Positions 33,240-40,971 of a stretch of 64,000 nucleotides of DNA are shown piece by piece. The translations under genes were made by a program, and so were the position numbers. Each line of letters begins with the position of its first letter. The stretch's first letter is position 1. The stretch spans positions 1 through 64,000 of the forward strand of contig NZ_QJTJ01000007.1 of the NCBI RefSeq assembly GCF_003217295.1, written 5' to 3'. Source of the stretch: Ureibacillus chungkukjangi (GTDB lineage: Bacteria > Bacillota > Bacilli > Bacillales_A > Planococcaceae). The notes under the pieces were generated by a model. The model was given only the letters and a program-made list of their open reading frames with translations, searched no databases and had not been told where the DNA came from.

Positions 33240-34166
33240 ATGAAAAGAAACTACTTTAGATACCTTTTACTGCTTTCAAGTGTTTTGCTGGTGTTAGGTT
33301 TATTTGCTGATGCTTCAAAGGCGCGTTCTTCAAAAATGACGAAGGATGAGCTATTTAGAGCCATTGAAAAATACAGTGAAGAAAATAATCGAGAGCCAGT
33401 CGATGCAAAAGTCGATTCAATCTGGAAGGCAATACCTGGTTATAATGGGCGTACAGTAGACATTACAGCCAGTTATAAGAAAATGAAGTCAAAAGGTAAG
33501 TTTGACGAAAAAAAAATCGTTTATAAGGTAATTCCACCGAAATTCCATTTAGATGATATAGAAAACCAGCCCATCTATAGAGGAAATTCTCAAAAGCCGA
33601 TGATTGCTTTCTTGATTAATGTAGCCTGGGGGAACGAATATATTCCAGGGATTCTCGAAGCATTAGAAAAACATGATACGAAGGCTACCTTTTTCTTTGA
33701 TGGTAGCTGGGTGAAGAAGAATCCTGATGTAGCTAAACAGATTAATGACGCAGGACATGAGATTGGAAATCATGCTTATAGTCACCCAGACCTCCAGCAG
33801 CGTTCTTTGGAAGAAACAAAAATGGAATTAGTGAAAACAAGTAAGGTAATCGAAGAAACTATTGGAATTAGACCGAAATGGTTTGCTCCCCCTAGTGGAA
33901 GCTTTAACGATACAACGGTAAAGGTTGCAGAGCAATTAGAGATGAAAACAATTCTATGGACAGTCGATACGGTGGATTGGAAAAAGCCGGCTGCTGCTGA
34001 AATGGTTAATCGAGTAGTATCTAAAGTAGACAATGGCTCCATGATTCTCATGCATCCTACACAGCCTGTTGCTGAAGGGATGGAATCAATGATTAAACAA
34101 ATTAAAGAAAAAGGCTATAAACTAGGTACTGTTAGTGAGCTTATGAGTGAGGAACGAATCGATTAG
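33240..34166 (+). CDS. YlxY-like polysaccharide deacetylase family protein with altered active site
   Basis: A 308-residue exported protein: signal peptide (MKRNYFRYLLLLSSVLLVLG), a spacer, then a NodB homology domain from about residue 120. The metal-binding TFDDGP motif is replaced by FLINVAWGNEY, as in Bacillus YlxY, so both aspartates are gone. The second motif HEIGNHAYSHPD is intact and the later motifs appear as PPSGSFND, TVDTVDW and LMHPTQ. It probably binds or remodels cell-wall glycan in spore formation, but hydrolysis is doubtful. ATG at 33240 follows AAGGGAGAACTA. Confidence 0.85.
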   Translation: MKRNYFRYLLLLSSVLLVLGLFADASKARSSKMTKDELFRAIEKYSEENNREPVDAKVDSIWKAIPGYNGRTVDITASYKKMKSKGKFDEKKIVYKVIPPKFHLDDIENQPIYRGNSQKPMIAFLINVAWGNEYIPGILEALEKHDTKATFFFDGSWVKKNPDVAKQINDAGHEIGNHAYSHPDLQQRSLEETKMELVKTSKVIEETIGIRPKWFAPPSGSFNDTTVKVAEQLEMKTILWTVDTVDWKKPAAAEMVNRVVSKVDNGSMILMHPTQPVAEGMESMIKQIKEKGYKLGTVSELMSEERID

Positions 34167-34201
34167 AAGCTGAAAGCGTTAGATAAAGCCTAAAGCTAGT
34201 T

Positions 34202-34236
34202 GGAGTTTACTTTTTAAAGTAAACTCCTCTTTTTAA
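34202..34236 (+). terminator. Terminator of the YlxY-like gene
   Basis: Stem GGAGTTTAC with GTAAACTCC followed by TCTTTTT. Confidence 0.92.
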
Positions 34237-34279
34237 TGGACCACAAAAGCGCGGTTTATTAAATAAAGTAACTCGAACA

Positions 34280-34579
34280 TTACAGAGTATTTTCTTTAAA
34301 TGATAGCCCTAATTCTTTTAATGAGCTTCTTAAAATAGGCAAGGATGCTGGTCCAATTCCATGGATTTTTAATATTTCTTTTTCAGAGTACTTCGATAGT
34401 TCCTGCAAGGTCTCAATCCCATCGTGGAGCAATGCATTTCTGGCAGGTGAACTAAGTTTTGAAAGAAACCCAAATTCAGGCCTATTCTCATCATTACATT
34501 TTGGACAGCTTTGACACTCGCTACTTTTGTAAAACTTATGTCCCTTTACACAAACCCTTAAGCTTTTTTCTGCTTTCAA
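34280..34579 (-). CDS. Zinc-ribbon protein with RNA polymerase alpha C-terminal-like domain
   Basis: A 99-residue protein of two parts. Residues 7-30 form a zinc-ribbon-like stretch with CVKGHKFYKSSECQSCPKC. Residues 40-95 (LSSPARNALLHDGIETLQELSKYSEKEILKIHGIG) match the two helix-hairpin-helix layout of the RNA polymerase alpha C-terminal domain. The family is annotated as alpha-CTD-like; DNA binding is inferred. The start is TTG at 34579, eight bases after GGAGGA. Confidence 0.8.
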   Translation of the reverse strand: MKAEKSLRVCVKGHKFYKSSECQSCPKCNDENRPEFGFLSKLSSPARNALLHDGIETLQELSKYSEKEILKIHGIGPASLPILRSSLKELGLSFKENTL

Positions 34580-34683
34580 AATAATTCCTCCAAACCGATC
34601 CTTTATTCAATTCTAACCTACAGTGATAAATGAATTGTATTATCTCTAGCAAACCTCCAAAATAGTTCAGAACAATTATAGGT

Positions 34684-35118
34684 TTATTGAGTACCTTCAA
34701 ATTCATAAAATGCAGGTATTTTGTGAGTTTCTGGATTGATTCTTAGCATGTCAAATAAATGTGCCATGAGTTCTCTAGCAGTTTCAATATCAACCCACTT
34801 CACTTCTTCAATCTCACCATCAGGGTCATTAATATTTATTTCTCCTCCAATGATTTTGGCAAAGAAAGTGACGATTAAAGCATGGTGATTTTTTTTATCA
34901 AAAAACACCTCTCTTAATGAACTTAAACCAGCAACCTCTATAGTAAAACCAGTTTCCTCACTTACCTCTCGAACGACAGCCTCCTCTAACGTCTCTCCGC
35001 TTTCAACTGCGCCTCCTGGAAGTCCCCAATAAAATGAATCCCCTTTTCGATTTTTTACCAACAAAATATTTCCTTGAACATCGTAGATTAAAGCTGATAC
35101 AACATCTATACGTTTCAA
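34684..35118 (-). CDS. Nudix hydrolase
   Basis: A 144-residue enzyme with a complete Nudix box, GGAVESGETLEEAVVREVSEETGF at residues 35-58, which binds the metal and cleaves nucleoside diphosphates linked to another group. The flanking strands (NILLVKNRKGDSFYWGLPGG) fit the MutT-like group; the substrate is unknown. The start is TTG at 35118 after GGGGGAGTTCAT. It stands alone. Confidence 0.88.
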   Translation of the reverse strand: MKRIDVVSALIYDVQGNILLVKNRKGDSFYWGLPGGAVESGETLEEAVVREVSEETGFTIEVAGLSSLREVFFDKKNHHALIVTFFAKIIGGEININDPDGEIEEVKWVDIETARELMAHLFDMLRINPETHKIPAFYEFEGTQ

Positions 35119-35221
35119 ATGAACTCCCCCAAATAATTTAAATTATTCACTCTTATTTAAACGAAGCAACTCTTCAATTAGAACCCCATTAATTTTCAAA
35201 CCCTTGATATTACAATTATTA

Positions 35222-35377
35222 TTAGTCACCAGGTCCATTACTTAGTGAATCAGATGTCCAGCCGCCCCATTTTTTAGCGTGATCATCAAAAGCTCGTTTT
35301 TGTATATCTGTTAAAAGTTCTATATCAGATAATTCAGCTCTTACTAGATTAACTTCATTAACTATATTGTTAAGCAT
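35222..35377 (-). pseudogene. Short frame, probably the leftover N-terminus of a GNAT gene
   Basis: ATG at 35377 follows AAGGAGACAAAATAAAT and opens a 51-residue frame. Its text VRAELSDIELLTDIQKRAFDDHAKKWGG resembles the N-terminus of GNAT acetyltransferases (ELxxIQxRAFDxDAxK), after which a normal member would run on for 120 residues. It ends at NGPGD with TAA. A second small frame downstream (IKGLKINGVLIEELL) is in another reading frame. It may be a decayed gene or a real short peptide; the strong ribosome site keeps the second option open. The rest of 35119-35477 holds nothing else I see. Confidence 0.4.
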
Positions 35378-35477
35378 ATTTATTTTGTCTCCTTTAACTT
35401 AAATAAAATTTTCATTAGATTCTTAATGGAAATCTATGTAACATATATTTAATGACATTAGAAAGGATGTTTTCAAA

Positions 35478-35816
35478 ATGTTTTATCGAAGAAAGTTTTA
35501 TATTGTTAAGAGTGAATTTGTTGAAATATTTAACGATCATTTTAACAATACAAATCTACCTAATCAGTTAAATCATGGCTCGCGACTAGTAGGTAGATGG
35601 ATGAAAGACAACAAAAACAATACTGTTGAAATTTTTGCTATTTGGGAATATGACAGTTACGAAGATTATGAGCAAATTGAGCACAAAATAAGAAATGATA
35701 TAGCTCATGTCCAAATGGTTAAAGACTGGTATGAAAGCAATGGTGGTAGAGATTATGTACTTAGCAATTTCATACTTGAAGTTAAAAATGAAGTTCTTAT
35801 GTCTACTATTAAATAA
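35478..35816 (+). CDS. NIPSNAP family protein
   Basis: A 112-residue ferredoxin-like dimeric alpha/beta-barrel protein of the NIPSNAP family. It shows FYRRKFYIVKSEFVEIF, then LPNQLNHGSRLVGRWMKD, IFAIWEYDSYEDYEQIE and VQMVKDWYE, matching Bacillus members over the full length. The family has no settled biochemical role. The ATG at 35478 follows AAAGGATGTTTTCAAA. It is a single-gene unit with a strong terminator. Confidence 0.88.
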   Translation: MFYRRKFYIVKSEFVEIFNDHFNNTNLPNQLNHGSRLVGRWMKDNKNNTVEIFAIWEYDSYEDYEQIEHKIRNDIAHVQMVKDWYESNGGRDYVLSNFILEVKNEVLMSTIK

Positions 35817-35827
35817 TTTCAATTTAT

Positions 35828-35886
35828 ATAAGATACTCTCTATTTTTAGTAATCTAATTTCAAAGAGAGTATCTTATCTTGTTTTA
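35828..35886. terminator. Bidirectional terminator
   Basis: Perfect 14-bp stem ATAAGATACTCTCT with AGAGAGTATCTTAT between convergent genes, followed by CTTGTTTT on the plus strand. Confidence 0.85.
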
Positions 35887-35887
35887 C

Positions 35888-36517
35888 CTACAATTTTGCT
35901 CCTTCACCTTTTAGTAAATTCAAATGCATTAAGCCCTTATCGACCGAAGTCTCAATATAGCCAACTATCTGCTGCAAGGCAAAAACATTTAAGGGCTCAT
36001 TAATCATTTCCTCGTTATAATCCATGTCACTGAATATATAAGGAATGAAATGCTTAATTTCGTTCGATTTGACCTCTACTATGTCAATAATGGCAGGAAA
36101 CTCATTTAAGCCTGATTTTAATTCATCTGTAAAATCGTAATAGTCAAGTAATTTACCATTCAATAATCGAAAATCGTTATGATATTGTGTGAATATTTCT
36201 TTATCAGCTTCCATTCTGTTTCTCAGCCATGGCAAAAAGAATCCTTTCAGCCATATGTCATCGGCTATTAAATGAGTATAGTAGCCTAAAATATAATAGT
36301 TTTCATTATGCAAATAATACTTACGCAGGAATCCTTCAAAATCCACAAATCTTGTATAATCCTTTACTTCTCCATTAAAGCAATGTGACAAATCTTTATT
36401 TGACACAGCATCCGGTGCAATGCTACCCAGTAGAAATGCTTTTTTGTAATCGCCGTTTATCGCTAATTGTTCAGCAATCTTATTTCCAATGATTAAGTGC
36501 ATGATTCTTGAACCCAT
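35888..36517 (-). CDS. Zinc-dependent phospholipase C-like hydrolase family protein
   Basis: A 209-residue helical protein of the group annotated as zinc-dependent phospholipase C-like. It starts MGSRIMHLIIGNKIAEQL, with FLLGSIAPDAVSNKD as the family phrase and YILGYYTHLIADDIW carrying the histidine and aspartates that bind metal. Another His lies in DLSHCF. Activity and substrate are unknown. ATG at 36517 is preceded by GAAGGATGGTGA; an ATG at 36538 overlaps that site. Confidence 0.75.
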   Translation of the reverse strand: MGSRIMHLIIGNKIAEQLAINGDYKKAFLLGSIAPDAVSNKDLSHCFNGEVKDYTRFVDFEGFLRKYYLHNENYYILGYYTHLIADDIWLKGFFLPWLRNRMEADKEIFTQYHNDFRLLNGKLLDYYDFTDELKSGLNEFPAIIDIVEVKSNEIKHFIPYIFSDMDYNEEMINEPLNVFALQQIVGYIETSVDKGLMHLNLLKGEGAKL

Positions 36518-36569
36518 ATTTTCACCATCCTTCTCCATATACTTTTCACTCGATTTTTAAGACCAGAAA

Positions 36570-36977
36570 CTACTCATGCCTAAAATCAAACTTTTCGTTC
36601 GGTACTTTCAACTTATGGCCATTAATCTCGACTTCGTTATTAGAGATCCAATTGATATGAGCTGTATCCTCGCGGTAATTCCAATAGATATTTTTGGATT
36701 TATGCTCTTTTTCATTAAATACAAGCTCTCCGCGGACAGCATAAGCTACTGTAGCACCACCGTTTGTCACGTATGCCTTTACTGTATATTTACCATCGGG
36801 AGAGGTTTCTCCAGTCAGAAATTCCCCTGTTGCTAATCGATCCATATCATAGAACGCCCAGTAAATTGCATAGCCTATTAAAGAGATAAATAGTAAGAAA
36901 ACAATTAGAAATCCTAGAAGTATTTTTTTATAAACTCGCTTTTTCTTATTCACAAGAGCTATCTCGCTTATTGTCAA
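36570..36977 (-). CDS. DUF5412 family membrane protein
   Basis: A 135-residue protein with one membrane segment (about residues 18-42) and an extracytoplasmic domain with the DUF5412 phrase SPDGKYTVKAYVTNGGATV, continuing to IYWNYREDTAHINWIS. The role is unknown. The ATG at 36986 abuts AGAGG, so I prefer TTG at 36977, nine bases away. It lies 85 bases downstream of an Ig-like lipoprotein gene, the same arrangement as at 8244-9601. Confidence 0.75.
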   Translation of the reverse strand: MTISEIALVNKKKRVYKKILLGFLIVFLLFISLIGYAIYWAFYDMDRLATGEFLTGETSPDGKYTVKAYVTNGGATVAYAVRGELVFNEKEHKSKNIYWNYREDTAHINWISNNEVEINGHKLKVPNEKFDFRHE

Positions 36978-37062
36978 CTCACTCATCCTCTAAAAAATAT
37001 TGTCATATTTGCGGCCGCTCGGTATTACATATATATAATTTATCAAACAGATTCGAATCTAT

Positions 37063-37497
37063 TTATTTAATCGTTATATCAAAAATATAAGTAAGCTTCC
37101 CTTCAGCCCACCCAGCAGTGACCTCATAAATATATGTCCCCGCTTCGGCAGGGATAGGAATTTCATTTCCTGTCATTTCGATTGCCTCAAATTCCCCTTC
37201 TTCATCCCATTGGTCAACAATGATAGATGAAGGGTTTTGATCAATTTCAATTGTCAAACTATCCTCTTTATCAACCTCAATCGTATCGAACTCTTCTGCT
37301 AATTCATTAATATCCGGTGAGTCCAATTTTCTAATTTCAAAATCCTCTTCCACCCATTCAAACTCACTAACCAGCATTGGATATTCATTATCATTCATCA
37401 CTACTTTGCCCTGTGGCTGTTCATATGTATTAGCCGGCGTAAGCTTATTACAACCAGAGAGAATAATAGCTAGAATAAGAATCATCATTTTTTTCAT
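37063..37497 (-). CDS. Lipoprotein with C-terminal Ig-like domain (paralog of 9113-9601)
   Basis: A 144-residue lipoprotein: MKKMMILILAIILSGC is a type II signal peptide with the anchor cysteine at residue 16. The mature domain is strongly acidic (EEFDTIEVDKEDS). The C-terminus, with GTYIYEVTAGW and LTYIFDITI, aligns with the lipoprotein at 9113-9601. ATG at 37497 follows TTAAGGAGCGAAAAGTA; the longer frame is not used. It lies directly upstream of the DUF5412 gene. Confidence 0.7.
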   Translation of the reverse strand: MKKMMILILAIILSGCNKLTPANTYEQPQGKVVMNDNEYPMLVSEFEWVEEDFEIRKLDSPDINELAEEFDTIEVDKEDSLTIEIDQNPSSIIVDQWDEEGEFEAIEMTGNEIPIPAEAGTYIYEVTAGWAEGKLTYIFDITIK

Positions 37498-37686
37498 TAC
37501 TTTTCGCTCCTTAACCCATAAACAATGCACTCGAGTTCTTTCCAACTACATTTTTAAAGTTAATATTTTACAATTCAATTATATAATATCCAACGCTATA
37601 AATGTTTAAATGTTGCGTAAAATCTAACAATTCAACCAGAAATAGGTTATTCTTGTATTGTGCAAAAAACTGGAAGGGGTTATGTG

Positions 37687-38127
37687 ATGGCAAGCAATAT
37701 TAACCTTAGAATTATCATTATTGTTCTCGCATTTCTAAATGTGTCCTATATTGGTATCGAAGTAATTAAAAATAATATACGTGTACCTTTTTTAACTGTA
37801 GGCGAATTGCCTCAGGCTATCTATTTTAAGCTAGAACGACTAAATCTAGTGACGAGTTTTCTAGAGTTTTGTATAGCGAGTTGTTTAATTTGCGGGATTT
37901 TATTTGTGGTTTATCAACAAAGGGGAAATATTAAACTGTTCATTGGTGGAATTGTTGCAATTTTGTTCGTTCTGATTATAGCAAGTTTTTTAGTTTCAAT
38001 GTTTTTCAATGCTCCATTAGGAAATTTAATGCAACAGTTTTTAAGCCAAATAGCGATTCTAATACTTTTCGGATTCTATGTTTTACTGGCTCCTATCTTT
38101 AAAAAGAAAACCGTATTTGAAAGCTGA
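37687..38127 (+). CDS. Hypothetical four-pass membrane protein, 146 aa
   Basis: Unrecognised. Hydrophobic segments at about residues 7-27, 52-77, 87-108 and 115-137, with a basic FKKKTVFES end. ATG at 37687 follows AAGGGGTTATGTG. After its TGA stop the same frame remains open for 36 more codons (to 38238), with a plausible amphipathic text, so the protein may once have been longer. Confidence 0.6.
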   Translation: MASNINLRIIIIVLAFLNVSYIGIEVIKNNIRVPFLTVGELPQAIYFKLERLNLVTSFLEFCIASCLICGILFVVYQQRGNIKLFIGGIVAILFVLIIASFLVSMFFNAPLGNLMQQFLSQIAILILFGFYVLLAPIFKKKTVFES

Positions 38128-38274
38128 AGTAAGGATAGCTTAGATAGAATCACTTGTATTCTCCCGATAGAATTGCAACAAGAGCTTGGAGTACTTGGCA
38201 ATGGAGAAATATTGTCTAATGGGCTATTGGTGATATGAGGCTCTTTTAGCATTGAATAATAAAGCAGGTGAATT

Positions 38275-38619
38275 ATGAAGAAATATCAAACAACTATATT
38301 AATAATAATTATGGCGATTGTGTCAATTGGAATAAATGTTTGGCCGAACTATGAAAGAATTTCAAAAGAAGAAGCTGAAGAAATTGCATTGGCTGAAGCT
38401 AAATCCTCAGGATATGATTCTGCTACCCTATGGACAGAATTTGAACAGGAAACTTATAAGGCGTACGTATATTCAAGTAAATATAATAAAGACATAAAAA
38501 TTTGGAAAGTATCAATAGATACAGATGAGCATCCCGACATTTTAAACACACCTGCTTTAGTTTATTTTATAAGTAGGGATACGGGTGAAGTGATTGCATT
38601 AATTAATGCAGTAGAGTAG
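38275..38619 (+). CDS. Secreted or anchored PepSY-like protein, 114 aa
   Basis: One N-terminal hydrophobic segment (about residues 5-22) is followed by ISKEEAEEIALAEAKSSGYD, which fits the start of a PepSY domain, and the closing LVYFISRDTGEVIALI fits its last strands. PepSY domains inhibit or chaperone extracellular proteases. It may be anchored by the uncleaved helix. ATG at 38275 follows AGGTGAATT. Confidence 0.6.
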   Translation: MKKYQTTILIIIMAIVSIGINVWPNYERISKEEAEEIALAEAKSSGYDSATLWTEFEQETYKAYVYSSKYNKDIKIWKVSIDTDEHPDILNTPALVYFISRDTGEVIALINAVE

Positions 38620-38641
38620 CGTGGAGGAAATTTAAAATATA

Positions 38642-39214
38642 TTACTTTTCTTTTAAATTTTTTATAAAATCTAAGGCAAGTTGAGTCGACTTAATAAGTT
38701 CTTCATTACCTTTATATTCTCTCAATTTCAAAGCCTCTTTAAAACATTTTTCAGCTTCAATCACTTTATTAAGTTCCAATAAACATTTCCCTTTATGTTG
38801 TAGCACATAGTCTAAATATAAGGAATCGTGAGCTAGACTCAACTCTAATGCTCCGTCGAAAAATTCCAATGCTTTTAGATGATTATTATTATACTTTAAC
38901 GCTTCACCTAAACGGATTTTGCATACGATTTCTCGTTTAAAATTCAGTTCTGTAGATGCAATCTTTAAACACCTCTCTAGTATATTGATTGCTTTCTGAG
39001 TTTCCCCAAGGATTCTATAAAGATTACCTAATGTTCCCATGATAAAATACTTTTCCTCTAAGATATTAGTAGATTTTAGTAATCCTTCAGCACTTTGAAT
39101 GTACTGTTTTAGCTTTGAAGAATTAGAAGTCTTTTCTCGCAGAAAATGCTCTCTATCAAAATAGATAAGTTCATTTATCTTTGAAAGAGATTTCTTGAAA
39201 TCAGCAAAATTCAA
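38642..39214 (-). CDS. Tetratricopeptide repeat protein
   Basis: A 190-residue soluble helical protein with at least four TPR units from about residue 55 (IMGTLGNLYRILGETQKAINILERCL, then LGEALKYNNNHLKALEFFDGAL, LQHKGKCLLELNKVIEAEKCFKEAL). TPRs are protein-binding scaffolds; the partner is unknown. The start is TTG at 39214 behind GAGGGGTAAGG. An upstream ATG at 39271 would force translation through the terminator of the YdcZ gene and is rejected. Confidence 0.75.
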   Translation of the reverse strand: MNFADFKKSLSKINELIYFDREHFLREKTSNSSKLKQYIQSAEGLLKSTNILEEKYFIMGTLGNLYRILGETQKAINILERCLKIASTELNFKREIVCKIRLGEALKYNNNHLKALEFFDGALELSLAHDSLYLDYVLQHKGKCLLELNKVIEAEKCFKEALKLREYKGNEELIKSTQLALDFIKNLKEK

Positions 39215-39229
39215 CCTTACCCCTCCATC

Positions 39230-39263
39230 AAAAAAAGAGCATCTATCTAATAGATAAACACTC
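39230..39263 (-). terminator. Terminator of the YdcZ-Crp-YdcZ operon
   Basis: Stem GAGTGTTTATCTA with TAGATAGATGCTC, with G-U pairs, followed on the minus strand by seven T. Confidence 0.85.
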
Positions 39264-39274
39264 TCCTGCATTTA

Positions 39275-39733
39275 TTACTTCACTCGTACTAATGGAACTT
39301 TCTTTTTTAGGTTAAAGATTAATACACCTGAGATGATTAGCAATACACCCACAATGTCCTGCCATTTCAGATCGACTTGAGGTAATGTTAAAAATCCTGT
39401 GACGTCAAATAATAGCGAAAAGGCTAGCTGTGCAATGATACTTATTAAAACCGTTTTCGTTGGGCCAAGTCGTCTCATTGCCTGAATCATCGTGTAAATG
39501 ACACCGACTCCTACTAATCCAAAAAACCAGTAGCTCGGTTTCATGCCACTTACGTCAAAAATCTTTGTTCCCTGAAGTAGTAATCCGATTATCAAAGCAG
39601 CAACGCTACCTGTTAATAAAACAAATGTTGTAGCGAACCATGAGCTTACATGTTCATTTAAATGCCGATTAAAAATATTTTGCAAACCGACAAACGCCCC
39701 TGCTACCAATGCTAAAAGTATACCTATAATCAA
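39275..39733 (-). CDS. DMT family transporter, YdcZ (DUF606) type
   Basis: A 152-residue half-size transporter with five hydrophobic segments. The opening IIGILLALVAGAFVGLQNIFNRHL and the later GVLLIISGVLIF are typical for YdcZ/DUF606 proteins, which assemble as pairs. The start is TTG at 39733 and overlaps the Crp-type gene's stop by four bases. It is the third gene of an operon with a second YdcZ gene and a regulator, so the two YdcZ proteins may form a heterodimer. Confidence 0.85.
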   Translation of the reverse strand: MIIGILLALVAGAFVGLQNIFNRHLNEHVSSWFATTFVLLTGSVAALIIGLLLQGTKIFDVSGMKPSYWFFGLVGVGVIYTMIQAMRRLGPTKTVLISIIAQLAFSLLFDVTGFLTLPQVDLKWQDIVGVLLIISGVLIFNLKKKVPLVRVK

Positions 39734-40395
39734 CGTATTCTCTCCTCGTATATGTTATGTTTCGCTAGTTCAATAAGTCGGTCGTGCTGGATGATTAGAA
39801 TTGAATCCTTTCGCCGTTCAATAATGTTTTCATTAACCAAGTCCACAAGTACCCGATTCATATGGCGCTTACTAGTCCCTATTAAATCTGCTGCATCCTT
39901 TAGCTCCTTATTGGAAACGGTTCTATCATTTAAGGCTACCGATAGAAGATAACTGCACAAACGCACTTCCACTGGATACATTAGATTAAAAGCTAAGGCA
40001 TTGGAGTTCACATACAGCTTCTCTGTGATTCTTTCCAATACAAATTGAACAAATGGTAAATGATTCATGCCAACGCTTTGTGCAATGTGCACCGGTATAG
40101 TGAGTATTAGTACATCCGTCATCGCCTCTACTGTGTTGATATATGGAGCCTGCTGAACAAATTCAATATCACCTAAAATATCAAATTTCTCTTTAAAGGA
40201 TAAAATCAGCCTTTTTCCTTCGTCAGAGGTTTTATAGGTTTTGATTTTCCCTTTTACTAAAAAGAATACGTATTCCGGCTCTTCACCCTGCTGAATGATA
40301 ATATTCCCCTTGCTATAGCGATTAAGTGCCAATGAGCTGATTAACTCATCATTTAGAACACGATCCAACGAAAACTTTTGTATGTAATTTTGCAA
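39730..40395 (-). CDS. Crp/Fnr family transcriptional regulator
   Basis: A 221-residue Crp-type regulator: a cyclic-nucleotide-binding-like barrel (residues 15-125, with IIQQGEEPEYVFFLVKGKIKTYK), a dimer helix, then a helix-turn-helix (SNKELKDAADLIGTSKRHMNRVLVDL). The barrel lacks the arginine-serine pair of cAMP-binding pockets, and there is no Fnr cysteine cluster, so the ligand is unknown. TTG at 40395 has AGGAG ten bases upstream, overlapping the previous stop. Resembles YeiL. Confidence 0.85.
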   Translation of the reverse strand: MQNYIQKFSLDRVLNDELISSLALNRYSKGNIIIQQGEEPEYVFFLVKGKIKTYKTSDEGKRLILSFKEKFDILGDIEFVQQAPYINTVEAMTDVLILTIPVHIAQSVGMNHLPFVQFVLERITEKLYVNSNALAFNLMYPVEVRLCSYLLSVALNDRTVSNKELKDAADLIGTSKRHMNRVLVDLVNENIIERRKDSILIIQHDRLIELAKHNIYEERIR

Positions 40396-40408
40396 GTAGT
40401 CGTCACTC

Positions 40409-40831
40409 CTATAAGCTGATGAAAATTGCACCAAGCATCATTAATGCTAGACCTACCCATTGTTTACCAGCAATTTTTTGTTTTTTAAGATCGAATAATC
40501 CGTAAGCTTCAATCATAATTACGATTCCTAATTGGGCCAATAATATTAATGCATTTGATATTGTTGCTCCGACATATGAAACGGCTATGACACTTGAAGC
40601 AACTACGATTGCTCCAAATGAACCACCAAACAAGTATAATGGCTTTACTTTATTTAACCCTAAAGTTTGATTTTTCTTGGAAAATAAGTAAATGATAAAT
40701 GCACCTGTTGCCCCAGCTGCCTGTGTTATCATAGCTGTTGTCCAAGTGCTGAGCTCTGAACCGATAGTTGCGTTAGTTACATTTTGGAGTGCTATAAAAA
40801 ATCCTGAAAGTATAGCCAAAATTATTCCCAT
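40409..40831 (-). CDS. DMT family transporter, YdcZ (DUF606) type
   Basis: A 140-residue half-size DMT protein with five hydrophobic segments: IILAILSGFFIALQNVTNATIG at the start and GLALMMLGAIFISL at the end. It is the first gene of the operon with a Crp-type regulator and a second YdcZ protein (39275-39733). Such pairs are likely exporters or facilitators; the substrate is unknown. ATG at 40831 follows AGAGGATTTTAAGC. Confidence 0.85.
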   Translation of the reverse strand: MGIILAILSGFFIALQNVTNATIGSELSTWTTAMITQAAGATGAFIIYLFSKKNQTLGLNKVKPLYLFGGSFGAIVVASSVIAVSYVGATISNALILLAQLGIVIMIEAYGLFDLKKQKIAGKQWVGLALMMLGAIFISL

Positions 40832-40916
40832 GCTTAAAATCCTCTTCTCGATGTAAGTATACTCTTATTACACCATTTGCCATTCAATTATAAAAGGACA
40901 TATGTCTCGTTTTCAG

Positions 40917-40957
40917 AAAAAGATAAAAGCCTATCCCAAAATTCCTGGAATAAGCTC
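40917..40957 (-). terminator. Terminator of the Nudix/GNAT pair
   Basis: Stem AGCTTATTCC with GGGATAGGCT followed on the minus strand by TTTATCTTTTT. Confidence 0.8.
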
Positions 40958-40971
40958 TTAGAATGTTAATC

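Noticed and set aside
37000-37030. GCGGCCGC as a cloning scar
   Set aside because: A single rare-cutter site can occur by chance and no vector sequence is near.
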